Below are positions 16,455 through 25,194 of a stretch of 64,000 nucleotides of DNA, one piece after another; positions within the stretch are counted from its first letter, which is position 1; every line of letters begins with the position of its first letter. Source of the stretch: Verrucomicrobiota bacterium (GTDB taxonomy: Bacteria > Verrucomicrobiota > Verrucomicrobiia > Verrucomicrobiales > Akkermansiaceae). The position numbers and the translations under genes were made by a program. The DNA lies in the NCBI GenBank assembly GCA_004293445.1, contig RDYP01000008.1:62001-126000 (forward strand), written 5' to 3'. Under the pieces are notes generated by a model that saw nothing but the letters and a program-made list of their open reading frames with translations, did no database searches and had not been told where the DNA came from.

Positions 16455-17758
16455 AGGAGGACCGGATCGATCACTTGTTGCACGCGCTGTTCGAGGAGAG
16501 TCTCGATGAGGCGGAGCGTGGGGAATTGAACGCCCTGCTTGCGGCTGATCCGCTGGCCCGTGCCCGTTATCGTCGGGCGTCTGCGCTTCATGCCGCTTTG
16601 TCGCGCAAGGTGGCGGAGCCTTCGTTTTTTGAGGCACCGAGTCCCCCTCGGCCTCTGCCTTTTCGTGGAAATCGAATGGCTGTGGCGGCGCTGCTTGCCT
16701 TGCTTGTGAGCTTGGCGGGTTTTTTCGCGATGCGGTCGCGGGTGCCGGTGGCCCGTGTCTTGGAGGTTGGCGGGATTTCGTGGACGGAGGGTTCTGCCGC
16801 GCCGGAATCGGGCCGAGTGCCTGCGGCGGTGCCGCTCGAGTTCGGCAGGGGTTACCTGCGGCTCGGTTTCCCAAGCGGGGCAGAGGTAACCTTGGAGGGG
16901 CCGTGCCGCTTCCGGCTCGATGAAAATGAAGCGCTTTCCGTGCTTCATGGTCGGGCATCGGTTCACACGCCGGAGGGTGCCGAGGGATTTCGCATCGACA
17001 CCCCTGGTGGCCGATTTGTTGATCTCGGCACCGAGTTCGGGCTAGCGGTCGGCAGCGACGGCAGCGCGCCGGTCGTGCTCACCGAGGTGTTCAAGGGTGA
17101 GGTCGAGGTTCAGTCTTCGCCGCGCGACAGCACGCGGCTGACCGTCGGCGAGAGCCGGGCCTTGGTGCGCGAATCCGGGCGGCCGACTTTGCTGGCGTCG
17201 CTCGACGAGTCGCCAGTCACCTTGGTCAATCATCGTGAGGTCCGGCGCGGTTCGTCGGCGGAGGATGGCAATCTGGCCTTGGGCAAGCCGGTCTTCAGTC
17301 CCGGCTACTGCACCCGCCCGCATGGCTCGGTTTTTCCGCCGGACAATCTAACAGACGGTCGCCTCGACGATGGTGGTGTGCCCGGCGACTGGTCCTTTTG
17401 GCTCGCGCCGGACGGAGTGGGTGGTGAGTTCACGGTGGATTTGTTGAAGGTCGAGACGGTGGGCCGGTTGTCGCTGCAGAACACCGACAACCGTGGGATC
17501 GGCGATCGTGGCACGGCGGCCTTCGAGGCATATGGTTCGCTGGATAACAAGTCGTTCTTCCCGCTGGTCGCCGCCGAATTGCCGAGGGTCGTCGCCGAGC
17601 GCGGGGAGGGTTTTCCGTTCCATGACTTCCACTTCGATCCCGTCGGAGTCCGCTACGTCAAGATCGTGGTGATCCGGCATTTCCGCCATCCGGCTCGCGC
17701 TGCCGATGATCCTCATCAAAGCGGGGGGCTGAACGAAATCCGCATCTTTGCCCGATGA
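16451..17758 (+). CDS. FecR-like membrane protein with C-terminal discoidin-like domain
   Basis: A 435-residue single-pass membrane protein. Residues 1-60 form an acidic helical anti-sigma-like region (ESLDEAERGELNALLAADP). A membrane helix follows at about 75-94, then a periplasmic FecR domain (about 100-210) with DTPGGRFVDLGTEFGLAV. Residues about 275-435 look like an F5/8 type C (discoidin) carbohydrate-binding module, beginning NLALGKPVFSPGYC and ending LNEIRIFAR. The layout suggests that a glycan sensed outside controls the ECF sigma factor encoded just upstream (inference). Its last codons overlap the PSD1 start (ATGA). Confidence 0.87.
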   Translation: MKEDRIDHLLHALFEESLDEAERGELNALLAADPLARARYRRASALHAALSRKVAEPSFFEAPSPPRPLPFRGNRMAVAALLALLVSLAGFFAMRSRVPVARVLEVGGISWTEGSAAPESGRVPAAVPLEFGRGYLRLGFPSGAEVTLEGPCRFRLDENEALSVLHGRASVHTPEGAEGFRIDTPGGRFVDLGTEFGLAVGSDGSAPVVLTEVFKGEVEVQSSPRDSTRLTVGESRALVRESGRPTLLASLDESPVTLVNHREVRRGSSAEDGNLALGKPVFSPGYCTRPHGSVFPPDNLTDGRLDDGGVPGDWSFWLAPDGVGGEFTVDLLKVETVGRLSLQNTDNRGIGDRGTAAFEAYGSLDNKSFFPLVAAELPRVVAERGEGFPFHDFHFDPVGVRYVKIVVIRHFRHPARAADDPHQSGGLNEIRIFAR

Positions 17759-20634
17759 TCCGCATGATTCCGAGAGTCTCTGTCGTGCTGCTATTGGCGA
17801 CCGTCGCGAACGCCAAGGTCGACTTCGCCCGCGAGGTGCGGCCGATCCTCAACGCGCACTGTACCGCCTGTCATGGTGGAGTGAAAGAAGCGGGCGAGGT
17901 GTCATTCATTTATCGTGAGCAGGCGCTCGGCGAGGGAGAGTCCGGCAAGCGGATCATCGTGCCCGGCGATCCCGATGGCTCGGAGATGATGCGGCGCATT
18001 CTTTCGGAGGATCCTGACGAGGTGATGCCGAAGCCCGCGCATGGTCCACGTTTGCCGGATGCTGAGATTGCGATCCTGCGCCGATGGATCGAGGAAGGCG
18101 CGGAGTGGGGTGAGCATTGGGCATTTGTCGCGCCGCAGGAACATCCGGCACCCGTCGTGAAAAATGCCGCGTGGCCGCGCAACGACATCGATCGCTTCCT
18201 TCTCGCGCGGATGGAGCGGGAGGGGATCGAGCCCGCCAAGGAAGCTGATAAGGCGGCCTTGCTGCGTCGCTTGTCGCTCGATCTAACAGGACTGCCTCCG
18301 TCATTGGCAGAGCTCGATGCCTTTCTCACCGACACCTCGCCGGACGCCTACACAAAGCAGGTCGAGCGCTTGCTGGCATCGCCGCGTTTCGGGGAACGCT
18401 GGGCCAGTGTGTGGATGGATTTGGCGCGTTACGCCGATTCGGAAGGCCTTGGCTTGGACAAGCGGCGGGACGTTTGGAAATACCGCGATTGGTTGATCTC
18501 CGCCTTCAATCGGGATCTGCCGTATGACCGATTTACCATCGAGCAGTTGGCGGGGGATTTGATTCCGTCCGCCACGCTTGAACAGCGCATCGCCACGACC
18601 TTCCACCGCCTGACTCAAGCGAACAACGAGGGAGGCACCGATGACGAAGAGTTCCGGGTGGCCGCGGTGATGGATCGGGTGGCGACGACTTGGGAAGTTT
18701 GGCAAGGGGTGACCATGGGGTGTGTGCAGTGCCACAGCCATCCGTATGATCCCATCCGCCACGAAGAATACTATTCGTTCATGGCTTATTTCAACCAAGC
18801 GGCGGACAGCGACGTACCGGAAAATCATCCGCTGCTGAGAGTGCCGCTGGATCCCGCCCGATACGATGAAGCGGGCGATTTGCAAGATAGGATCGCCTCG
18901 CTGGAAGAAGATCTTTTCCGCAGTCGGATGACCCTCGCTGCGCGGAGTCGTTGGATCCCTGCGTCCGGCATGTCGGCCAGCGCGACCAGAGCGAAGCTGG
19001 AGCTTGTCAAAGTCGATGGTGTCGAAGAATTCCGCACCGTCGGCAACGTCGCGGCAGGAGCGGTTCACAGCTTGGACATCCCGCGTCCTGCCGATCTGGC
19101 GGCGCTGACCGCTTTTCGGATCGAGCTTCGCCCGCTTGACGAAGCAAAGGCCCGTCATAGCCCGGAGTGGGGTGCGATGATCCGCAAGATCGAGCTGAAA
19201 GCGGTGCTCGCCGATGGCTCGGTGAGTTCCGTGCCACTGGCGGAGGTGATTGCGGACGAACCGCATCCGGCCTTCGATCCCAACGCGTCTCTCGTCGGTT
19301 CCGATCGTGGCTGGGGACAATACACCAAGATTTTCAAGCCTCGGCAGGCCATCGTCACGCTGCGGCAGCCGCTCGCGCTGCCAGAGGGCTCCACGCTTCG
19401 CCTCGTTCTCGCCCATGCGAATGACGCTGCCGGTGGTTCCTTTCCCCTGATCGCCAAGCGCGGTCGCATCGCGCTGAGCGACGAGCCGGGGTGGACTGAG
19501 GCGAAGCCTTCGCATGATGCCTTGAAGACCGAGATTGCTGCGCTCCGCAAGACGCTGGCGGCGATTCCTTCGACCACCACTCCGGTGATCCGCGACTTGC
19601 CGGCTGGGCAGGCGCGTGAAACCCGGATGTTCGTGCGAGGTAACTGGCTTAATAAGGGTGAAATCATCGGAAAGCCGGGCACTCCCGCCTTGTTCCCGCC
19701 GCTTGCTGAAGAAGGTCGTGCGCCTCGATTGGCGATGGCCGAGTGGATGGCATCGCCGGAAAATCCGCTGACCGCTCGGGTCGCAGTCAATCGTTTCTGG
19801 CTGGAGCTGTTTGGTGTTGGCATCGTGCCGACCCCTGAGGACTTCGGCTCTGCGGGTGAGGCTCCGACCCATCCCGAGTTGCTCGATACCCTTGCGGTCC
19901 GTTTCCAGACCGGGATGAAATGGAGTGTGAAGTCGCTCCTGCGTGAACTCGTTGGCAGTGCGGCCTACCGTCAGGACGCCACGATTTCCTCCGAACTTGC
20001 CGCGCGCGATGGCGACAACCGTCTGCTGGCTCGCGGCCCTCGGCAGCGGGTGAGCGCTGAGATGGCCCGCGACCAGGCGCTGGTGGCGAGCGGGCTGGTG
20101 GCGCATCGCGATGGAGGGCCGCCCGTTCATCCGCCGCTACCGGACGGCGTGTGGCGGCCCTTCGACGCTGGAGATGCGTGGACTACGCCACCACCGGGTG
20201 CGGCCGATCGCTATCGTCGGGCGGTTCACACTTACTGGAAACGTAGTATCCCGTATCCGGCGCTGACGACCTTCGACGCTCCTGCCCGGGAGCTTTGCTC
20301 GAAGCGACGGATTTTATCGAACACGCCGCTCCAAGCCTTGGCCGTTCTGAATGATCCGGCATTCCACGAGTGCGCCCAAGGTTTGGCTCGGCGGATGAAG
20401 TATGAGGCGGAGGGCGATCTCGAGGCCCGGCTTTCCTTTGGCTATCGGATTGCCACCTCGCGAATGATCACCTCCGAGCGGCTCGCGGAGTTGCGCGGGC
20501 TCTTCCTGAAGCTGGAGAAAACGTATGCCACTGACCCCGCCCTGAAGCAGGGTATGGCCGGTACATCAGATGGCGCTGCCTACACGGTGGTCGCCTCCGT
20601 TCTCCTCAATCTCGATGAGGCGCTGATCCGATGA
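17755..20634 (+). CDS. PSD1-type cytochrome c / DUF1549 / DUF1553 protein
   Basis: A 959-residue exported protein with a short signal peptide (VSVVLLLATVANA). Domains in order: planctomycete cytochrome C with the haem motif CTACH at residues 36-40; DUF1549 at about 140-345, containing a second CxxCH (CVQCHSH near residue 323); a beta-rich middle region; and DUF1553 at about 655-930 (RLAMAEWMASPENPLTARVAVNRFW is split over the domain start). These proteins are hallmarks of Planctomycetota and Verrucomicrobiota and usually sit in polysaccharide-related loci beside a DUF1501 gene, as here. The redox partner and substrate are unknown. Start ATG 17755 overlaps the FecR gene; ATG 17764 is an alternative. 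Confidence 0.95.
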   Translation: MIRMIPRVSVVLLLATVANAKVDFAREVRPILNAHCTACHGGVKEAGEVSFIYREQALGEGESGKRIIVPGDPDGSEMMRRILSEDPDEVMPKPAHGPRLPDAEIAILRRWIEEGAEWGEHWAFVAPQEHPAPVVKNAAWPRNDIDRFLLARMEREGIEPAKEADKAALLRRLSLDLTGLPPSLAELDAFLTDTSPDAYTKQVERLLASPRFGERWASVWMDLARYADSEGLGLDKRRDVWKYRDWLISAFNRDLPYDRFTIEQLAGDLIPSATLEQRIATTFHRLTQANNEGGTDDEEFRVAAVMDRVATTWEVWQGVTMGCVQCHSHPYDPIRHEEYYSFMAYFNQAADSDVPENHPLLRVPLDPARYDEAGDLQDRIASLEEDLFRSRMTLAARSRWIPASGMSASATRAKLELVKVDGVEEFRTVGNVAAGAVHSLDIPRPADLAALTAFRIELRPLDEAKARHSPEWGAMIRKIELKAVLADGSVSSVPLAEVIADEPHPAFDPNASLVGSDRGWGQYTKIFKPRQAIVTLRQPLALPEGSTLRLVLAHANDAAGGSFPLIAKRGRIALSDEPGWTEAKPSHDALKTEIAALRKTLAAIPSTTTPVIRDLPAGQARETRMFVRGNWLNKGEIIGKPGTPALFPPLAEEGRAPRLAMAEWMASPENPLTARVAVNRFWLELFGVGIVPTPEDFGSAGEAPTHPELLDTLAVRFQTGMKWSVKSLLRELVGSAAYRQDATISSELAARDGDNRLLARGPRQRVSAEMARDQALVASGLVAHRDGGPPVHPPLPDGVWRPFDAGDAWTTPPPGAADRYRRAVHTYWKRSIPYPALTTFDAPARELCSKRRILSNTPLQALAVLNDPAFHECAQGLARRMKYEAEGDLEARLSFGYRIATSRMITSERLAELRGLFLKLEKTYATDPALKQGMAGTSDGAAYTVVASVLLNLDEALIR

Positions 20635-20683
20635 CTTCCCGACATTCTCTCGACAAGCAGCGAACCCTGGCCGCCGCACTTCC

Positions 20684-22156
20684 ATGATTCACCAACTCCG
20701 TTCCAAAGAACTCCATCACATCACTCGCAGGCGTTTCCTGCGCGATTGTCCGACCGGTCTCGGCGCGATTTGGCTGGCGACTCAAGGACTGTCGGCGGGC
20801 GCGGGTAAATTGCGGATTGCGCACGATCCCTCCGCACCGCTTGCCCCGCTACTGCCATCCTTCGCGCCGAAGGCCAAGCGGGTGATCTTTCTCCACATGG
20901 ACGGAGCGCCGAGCCAGTTGGAGCTCTTCGACTACAAGCCTCAGCTTGTCCGCTACAACGGCAAGGAGTGCCCGCAGGAATACCTCGAAGGCCAGCGTTT
21001 TGCGTTCATCCAAGGAGTGCCGAAAATGCTGGGCCCGCAGTTCTCTTTCAAGCAGCACGGCCAGTCCGGCGCTTGGATCTCCGACCGCCTGCCGGAGCTG
21101 GCGAAGCACGCCGACAAGCTGTGCTTCATCAAGACGATGCAGACCGATCAGTTCAACCACGGCCCGGCCCAATTGCTACTGCACACCGGGAACCAAAATT
21201 TGGGCTACCCCGCCATGGGGTCTTGGCTGACCTGGGGGCTCGGTACCGAAAATCAAAACCTGCCGGGCTTCATGGTGCTGATTTCCGGCGGCCGATTCCC
21301 GCGTGCCGGAGCTTCGCTTTGGGGCAGCGGCTTTTTGCCATCGGTCTATCAAGGTGTGCAATGTCGCTCCGTCGGAGATCCGGTCCTCAACACCACCAAT
21401 CCCGCTGGGATCAATCGCGAGATCCGCCGCGCTGCGCTCGACTCGCTGGCCCGTCTCAATGCCAAGGCGCACGAGGATTTCGGCGACCCGGAGACCATTA
21501 CCCGCATCGCCCAATACGAAATGGCCTATCGCATGCAGGTTTCGGTCCCCGAGGTGATGAGCATCAAGGACGAGCCGCCCGAAATTCACGCGATGTATGG
21601 CACCGAGCCGGGCAAGGATTCCTTCGCGAACAACTGCTTGCTTGCCCGTCGGCTTGCCGAGGCCGGGACTCGCTTCATCCAGCTCTTCGACTGGGGCTGG
21701 GATTCCCACGGATCGAACGCAGGCGAGTCCTTGAACGATGGCTTTGTCAAAAAATGCCGCGACATCGATCGGCCGATCGCCGCCTTGCTCAGCGATCTCG
21801 ATCAGCGGGGCATGCTCGAAGACACCTTGGTCGTTTGGGGGGGCGAGTTCGGTCGCACGCCGATGCAGGAGAATCGCGGGGGTTCCGGCAATGCCTTTAC
21901 CGGCCGCGACCACAATCCGAATGCTTTCACCATCTGGATGGCCGGTGCGGGGGTGAAGCCGGGAATGACTTACGGTGAGACGGATGAAATGGGCTATCAC
22001 GTCGCCTCCAATCCCGTCCACTTGCGCGATCTCCATGCGACGCTGCTCCACCTGTTCGGCTTCGAACACCAGCGGCTCGCCTTTCCGTTCCAGGGGCTCG
22101 ATCAAAAGCTGACCGGAGTCAAACCGGCGAAGCTGGTGAAGGGCATTCTCGCCTGA
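20684..22156 (+). CDS. Tat-exported DUF1501 family protein
   Basis: A 490-residue protein with a twin-arginine signal (RRRFLRD at residues 15-21, then a modest hydrophobic stretch). The mature part is the sulfatase/alkaline-phosphatase-like DUF1501 domain: RVIFLHMDGAPSQLELFDYKP, the FNHGPAQLLLHTG loop, FDWGWDSHGSNAG and WGGEFGRTPMQ, with His/Asp residues able to bind metals. It is the constant partner of PSD1 proteins in this phylum. The gene begins 50 bp after the PSD1 stop on the same strand. Its reaction is unproven; a hydrolase on sulfated or phosphorylated sugars is the usual guess. Confidence 0.94.
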   Translation: MIHQLRSKELHHITRRRFLRDCPTGLGAIWLATQGLSAGAGKLRIAHDPSAPLAPLLPSFAPKAKRVIFLHMDGAPSQLELFDYKPQLVRYNGKECPQEYLEGQRFAFIQGVPKMLGPQFSFKQHGQSGAWISDRLPELAKHADKLCFIKTMQTDQFNHGPAQLLLHTGNQNLGYPAMGSWLTWGLGTENQNLPGFMVLISGGRFPRAGASLWGSGFLPSVYQGVQCRSVGDPVLNTTNPAGINREIRRAALDSLARLNAKAHEDFGDPETITRIAQYEMAYRMQVSVPEVMSIKDEPPEIHAMYGTEPGKDSFANNCLLARRLAEAGTRFIQLFDWGWDSHGSNAGESLNDGFVKKCRDIDRPIAALLSDLDQRGMLEDTLVVWGGEFGRTPMQENRGGSGNAFTGRDHNPNAFTIWMAGAGVKPGMTYGETDEMGYHVASNPVHLRDLHATLLHLFGFEHQRLAFPFQGLDQKLTGVKPAKLVKGILA

Positions 22157-22242
22157 AGTCGCCGGAGGTCAGCCGATGGCCGGATGACTTGGACGAAAGG
22201 AATGTCTCGCCGAACATTCGTCCCGAGCCTTCAATTCAAAGC

Positions 22243-23100
22243 ATGATGAAACGTCGTTCGCTCCTCACCATGATCCCCGCTGCCTCCGCCCTGCTCGGTC
22301 TTCGTTCGCGGGCAGAGGAGACGGTTCCCTCTCCGAAGCCGGCCGCTTTCAGCATCGCGGTGCAGTGCTGGTCGCTGAAAAAATTCACTTTGTGGGAAGC
22401 GATCGAAATGTCGGCCGCCGCGGGTGCCGATGGCGTTGAGATCTTCGCCGGCCAGCGCATCGGTGGGCCGATTGGCGACATCGTGTTGGATCCCTCGCTC
22501 GCGGATGCCCACATCGCGACTTTGCTCGAACACGCCGCGAAGCATGAGATCAAGCCGCTCAACTTCGGGGTGGTTGCGATTTCCAAGGAGGAAGCCGAGG
22601 CACGAAAGACCTTCGACTTTGCCAAGAAACTCGGCCTCTATGGCGTGACTACCGAATCGATCGGCTCGATCGACATCCTTGAGAAACTGGCGAAGGAATA
22701 CGACATCAAGGTCTGCTTCCACAATCACCCGAAGCCGACCTTGCTCTGGCATCCGGATCGAATTTCCAAGGCGCTGGAAGGCCGCGATGCCCGGCTCGGA
22801 TTTTGCGCCGACGTCGGCCACTGGGCCACTTCGGGGCTGGAGCCGCTGGAGGTGATCCGTAAGATCGCGCCGCGTGTTCTCGCCTTTCACATGAAGGATC
22901 GCGAAGCCGTTGGCAGGCCGACCCACGACCGTCCCTTCGGCACGGGGGTGATTGATCAGGCGGCGATTCTCGACGAGGTCCGCAAGCATGGCTTCGCCGG
23001 TAACGTGACGATCGAATACGAGCACAACTGGGATCACAATGTTCCGGAGATTGCCCAGTGCGTTGGCTTTCTTCGTGCCTATTCGAAAATGAGGGCTTGA
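22243..23100 (+). CDS. Sugar phosphate isomerase/epimerase-like TIM-barrel protein, exported
   Basis: A 285-residue xylose-isomerase-like (AP endonuclease 2 superfamily) barrel. Metal-binding motifs are seen: the Glu in GADGVEIFAG, VCFHNHPKP, FCADVGHW, LAFHMKDRE and the terminal TIEYEHNW. The N-terminus MMKRRSLLTMIPAASALLG looks like an export signal, with the Ser/Leu after the basic residues giving a weak Tat/Sec character. ATG 22243 is preferred over an upstream in-frame start at 22189. As the last gene of the PSD1/DUF1501 cluster it probably handles a sugar released by that system (inference). Confidence 0.9.
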   Translation: MMKRRSLLTMIPAASALLGLRSRAEETVPSPKPAAFSIAVQCWSLKKFTLWEAIEMSAAAGADGVEIFAGQRIGGPIGDIVLDPSLADAHIATLLEHAAKHEIKPLNFGVVAISKEEAEARKTFDFAKKLGLYGVTTESIGSIDILEKLAKEYDIKVCFHNHPKPTLLWHPDRISKALEGRDARLGFCADVGHWATSGLEPLEVIRKIAPRVLAFHMKDREAVGRPTHDRPFGTGVIDQAAILDEVRKHGFAGNVTIEYEHNWDHNVPEIAQCVGFLRAYSKMRA

Positions 23101-23177
23101 GCGGTTCTCGTGAGGCCGAGGCTGGCAGCTAGGGAATTCTTTCCCATCGGCGGAGCAGCTGTTAAGGTAACTTCATC

Positions 23178-23597
23178 ATGAACCTTCACTCTACTCCGCC
23201 CAATTCGGTGCCGCCGCCTCCGCCGTTTTCCGGGAGGTCTTCCGATGAACGCTTGTGGGGCATGCTTGGCCATTTGTCCGCACTCAGCGGTCTGATGACC
23301 TGCGGTGTCGGGAACATAGTCGGGCCTTTGATCGTGTGGCAGGCGAAGAAGGACAGCCTGCCTTTTGCCGCGGCCGAGGCGAAGGAAGCGCTGAACTTCA
23401 ATATCTCGTGGCTCCTTTGGGGGCGCGTTCTGGGGTGCGTGACTGCTGTCCTGATGCTCGTGCTTATCGGATTCCTTCTGCTGCCGATCCTCTATCTGTT
23501 AGGTCTTGTATGGCTCGTACTGACCATCATCGCGGGCATCAAGGCGCACGAGGGTAGGTCCTATCGCTATCCCCTGACGATCCGTTTCATTTCGTGA
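23178..23597 (+). CDS. DUF4870 membrane protein (Tic20-like)
   Basis: A 139-residue protein with a Pro-rich N-terminus (NSVPPPPPFSG), followed by the DUF4870 core: LWGMLGHLSALSG, GPLIVWQAKKDS, FAAAEAKEALNFN, then two membrane helices (VTAVLMLVLIGFLLLPIL, YLLGLVWLVLTIIAGI) and the closing HEGRSYRYPLTIRFI. Proteins of this type are small membrane proteins of unknown role. Its stop overlaps the start of the next gene by 4 bases (GTGA), so the pair is likely coupled. Confidence 0.9.
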   Translation: MNLHSTPPNSVPPPPPFSGRSSDERLWGMLGHLSALSGLMTCGVGNIVGPLIVWQAKKDSLPFAAAEAKEALNFNISWLLWGRVLGCVTAVLMLVLIGFLLLPILYLLGLVWLVLTIIAGIKAHEGRSYRYPLTIRFIS

Positions 23598-24091
23598 GAG
23601 AGTGCCACATCGTCACCGGTCCTGCCGCGGCAGGGAAATCGTCACACGCGAGGGACTTGGCGGCATCGATCGGCGCCTGTCTGATCGATAGCGATACCGC
23701 AACCGAGCGCTTGGTGCGCGCGGGTCTTGCGCTGGCCGGCATGGACCCGGACGATCGCGATTCAGCGGCTTACAAGCGGGCTTTTCGCGATGCAGTTTAC
23801 GAGGCAATGTTTGATCTCGCCGTGGCGAATTTGCCGCAGGTTCCCGTGGTTCTGGCGGGGCCTTTTACCCGTGAGGGTGGCGAGACCGACTGGCCCGATC
23901 GCTTGGCGGCGCGACTCGGGGTGAGGCCGCTGCTGCACTTTGTCTGGTGTGAGCCCGAGGTCCGACGTTTGCGAATGCTGGCTCGCGGGGAAGAGCGTGA
24001 TTTGCCAAAGCTTCGAAACTGGGAAGCCTATGCTGCATCTTGCAGGGAAGACCGACCGGTGTGGGCGCATCACTTCGTCTGCTCGGTCTAA
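23594..24091 (+). CDS. P-loop kinase-like protein (AAA/zeta-like)
   Basis: A 165-residue nucleotide-binding protein with a Walker A loop at the N-terminus (TGPAAAGKSSHARDLA) and a Walker-B-like VVLAGPF. Size and order fit the AAA_33/gluconate-kinase/zeta-toxin-like group of small kinases. The start is GTG at 23594, overlapping the DUF4870 stop. No antitoxin-like partner is adjacent, so a metabolic or tRNA/sugar kinase is at least as likely as a toxin. Its stop (TAA 24089-24091) overlaps the TAG of the convergent glycosyltransferase gene. Confidence 0.75.
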   Translation: MRECHIVTGPAAAGKSSHARDLAASIGACLIDSDTATERLVRAGLALAGMDPDDRDSAAYKRAFRDAVYEAMFDLAVANLPQVPVVLAGPFTREGGETDWPDRLAARLGVRPLLHFVWCEPEVRRLRMLARGEERDLPKLRNWEAYAASCREDRPVWAHHFVCSV

Positions 24092-25194
24092 CGGCACACG
24101 CTCAGGAGTTCGGCATAGACCGCAAGCGTACCGTCGAGCATCGCCTCCAATGTGAAGGGATGCTTGGTGGGGACTGGCGGCGGACTTTCTAACAGTCGTC
24201 GAATCACCGGCAGCGCCGCGGTCGGATCGTTCGGTGGGATTCGGCCCTCGGGGTAAAGAAGGGCGAGTTGCTCGCCCACGCCGCCGTGGTCGTAGCCAGC
24301 GACCGGCACGCCGAGACCGAGTGCTTCCAAGGTGGTACGGCCGAAGCTTTCTGGCTGGGTGGTCAGTGAAAGCACCAAGGTGGATGCGGCGAGGATCTCG
24401 CGGAGATCGGAGCGCCCGCCGGTGAAGGTCACGCGGTCCGCCAGTCCTTCCTTGGCGAAGATCGCCTGAACTTCGGCGAGGTAGGCGGTCTTCCGCGGGT
24501 GTGCGCCGCCGGCGATGAGGGCGTGCAGGCTATTGTCATCCGATAGCGCTTTGAAAATTTGGGAGAAATCTTCGTGGCCTTTCAGGCGGGTGATCCTGCC
24601 GGGCAGGGTGATGAGCCGCTTGCCGATGGTCGCCGGAAATTCCTTCGCGAAGGATTCCCGCCAAGCGGCGCTGGGCTGGTAGCCGTGAGGGTATTCTGCC
24701 GGATCGATCCCACGATGGATGACCCTCAGCTTGTCCGGCGTGGCGCGTGGGTAGTGTTTCAGGACGTGGTCGCGAACGCATTCCGATACGCAGATGACCC
24801 GCTCGCCGCAGGTCATGATTTCCGAGTAGCGGCTGACGGAGTTGAAGCCGTGAACGGTGCTCACCAGTCGTGGTCGGGTGGCCGGGTCCATACCGCGCCA
24901 GGCGAGAAAGGTCAGCCAGGCTGGGACTCGCGAGCGGACGTGGACGATGTCGGGCCGCTCTTTCCTGAAAAGTCGGCGGAGCTGCGGGATGAGAGCGAGC
25001 GAGCTAAGTCGCTTGCGTCCGATGGGTAGGCTGAGGTGGCGGGTACCGCAGGACTCGAGCGCTCCGACCAGTCGTCCGCCGCCGGAAATGACCAGTGACT
25101 CGTGTCCGAGTGCGCCGAGGTGGCGGGCGAGTTCTAGGGTGCCGCGTTCGACGCCACCGGATTCCATTTCAGGGATGAGCTGGATGACTTTCAT
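24088..25194 (-). CDS. Glycosyltransferase family 4
   Basis: A 368-residue GT-B glycosyltransferase. It has the N-terminal MKVIQLIPEMESGGVERGTL (glycine-rich acceptor loop), the VSTVHGFNS hinge and the C-terminal nucleotide-sugar motif ESFGRTTLEALGLGVPVAGYDHGG with its EX7E glutamates. It is the third gene of an operon: its ATG overlaps the stop of the ELM1-like gene (ATGA). With the LpxL-like acyltransferase upstream, assembly of lipopolysaccharide core or a related envelope glycan is the likely role. The sugar is unknown. Confidence 0.93.
   Translation of the reverse strand: MKVIQLIPEMESGGVERGTLELARHLGALGHESLVISGGGRLVGALESCGTRHLSLPIGRKRLSSLALIPQLRRLFRKERPDIVHVRSRVPAWLTFLAWRGMDPATRPRLVSTVHGFNSVSRYSEIMTCGERVICVSECVRDHVLKHYPRATPDKLRVIHRGIDPAEYPHGYQPSAAWRESFAKEFPATIGKRLITLPGRITRLKGHEDFSQIFKALSDDNSLHALIAGGAHPRKTAYLAEVQAIFAKEGLADRVTFTGGRSDLREILAASTLVLSLTTQPESFGRTTLEALGLGVPVAGYDHGGVGEQLALLYPEGRIPPNDPTAALPVIRRLLESPPPVPTKHPFTLEAMLDGTLAVYAELLSVCR

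Noticed and set aside
23594-24091. Zeta-toxin of a toxin-antitoxin pair
   Set aside because: There is a P-loop, but the partner upstream is a DUF4870 membrane protein, not an antitoxin.
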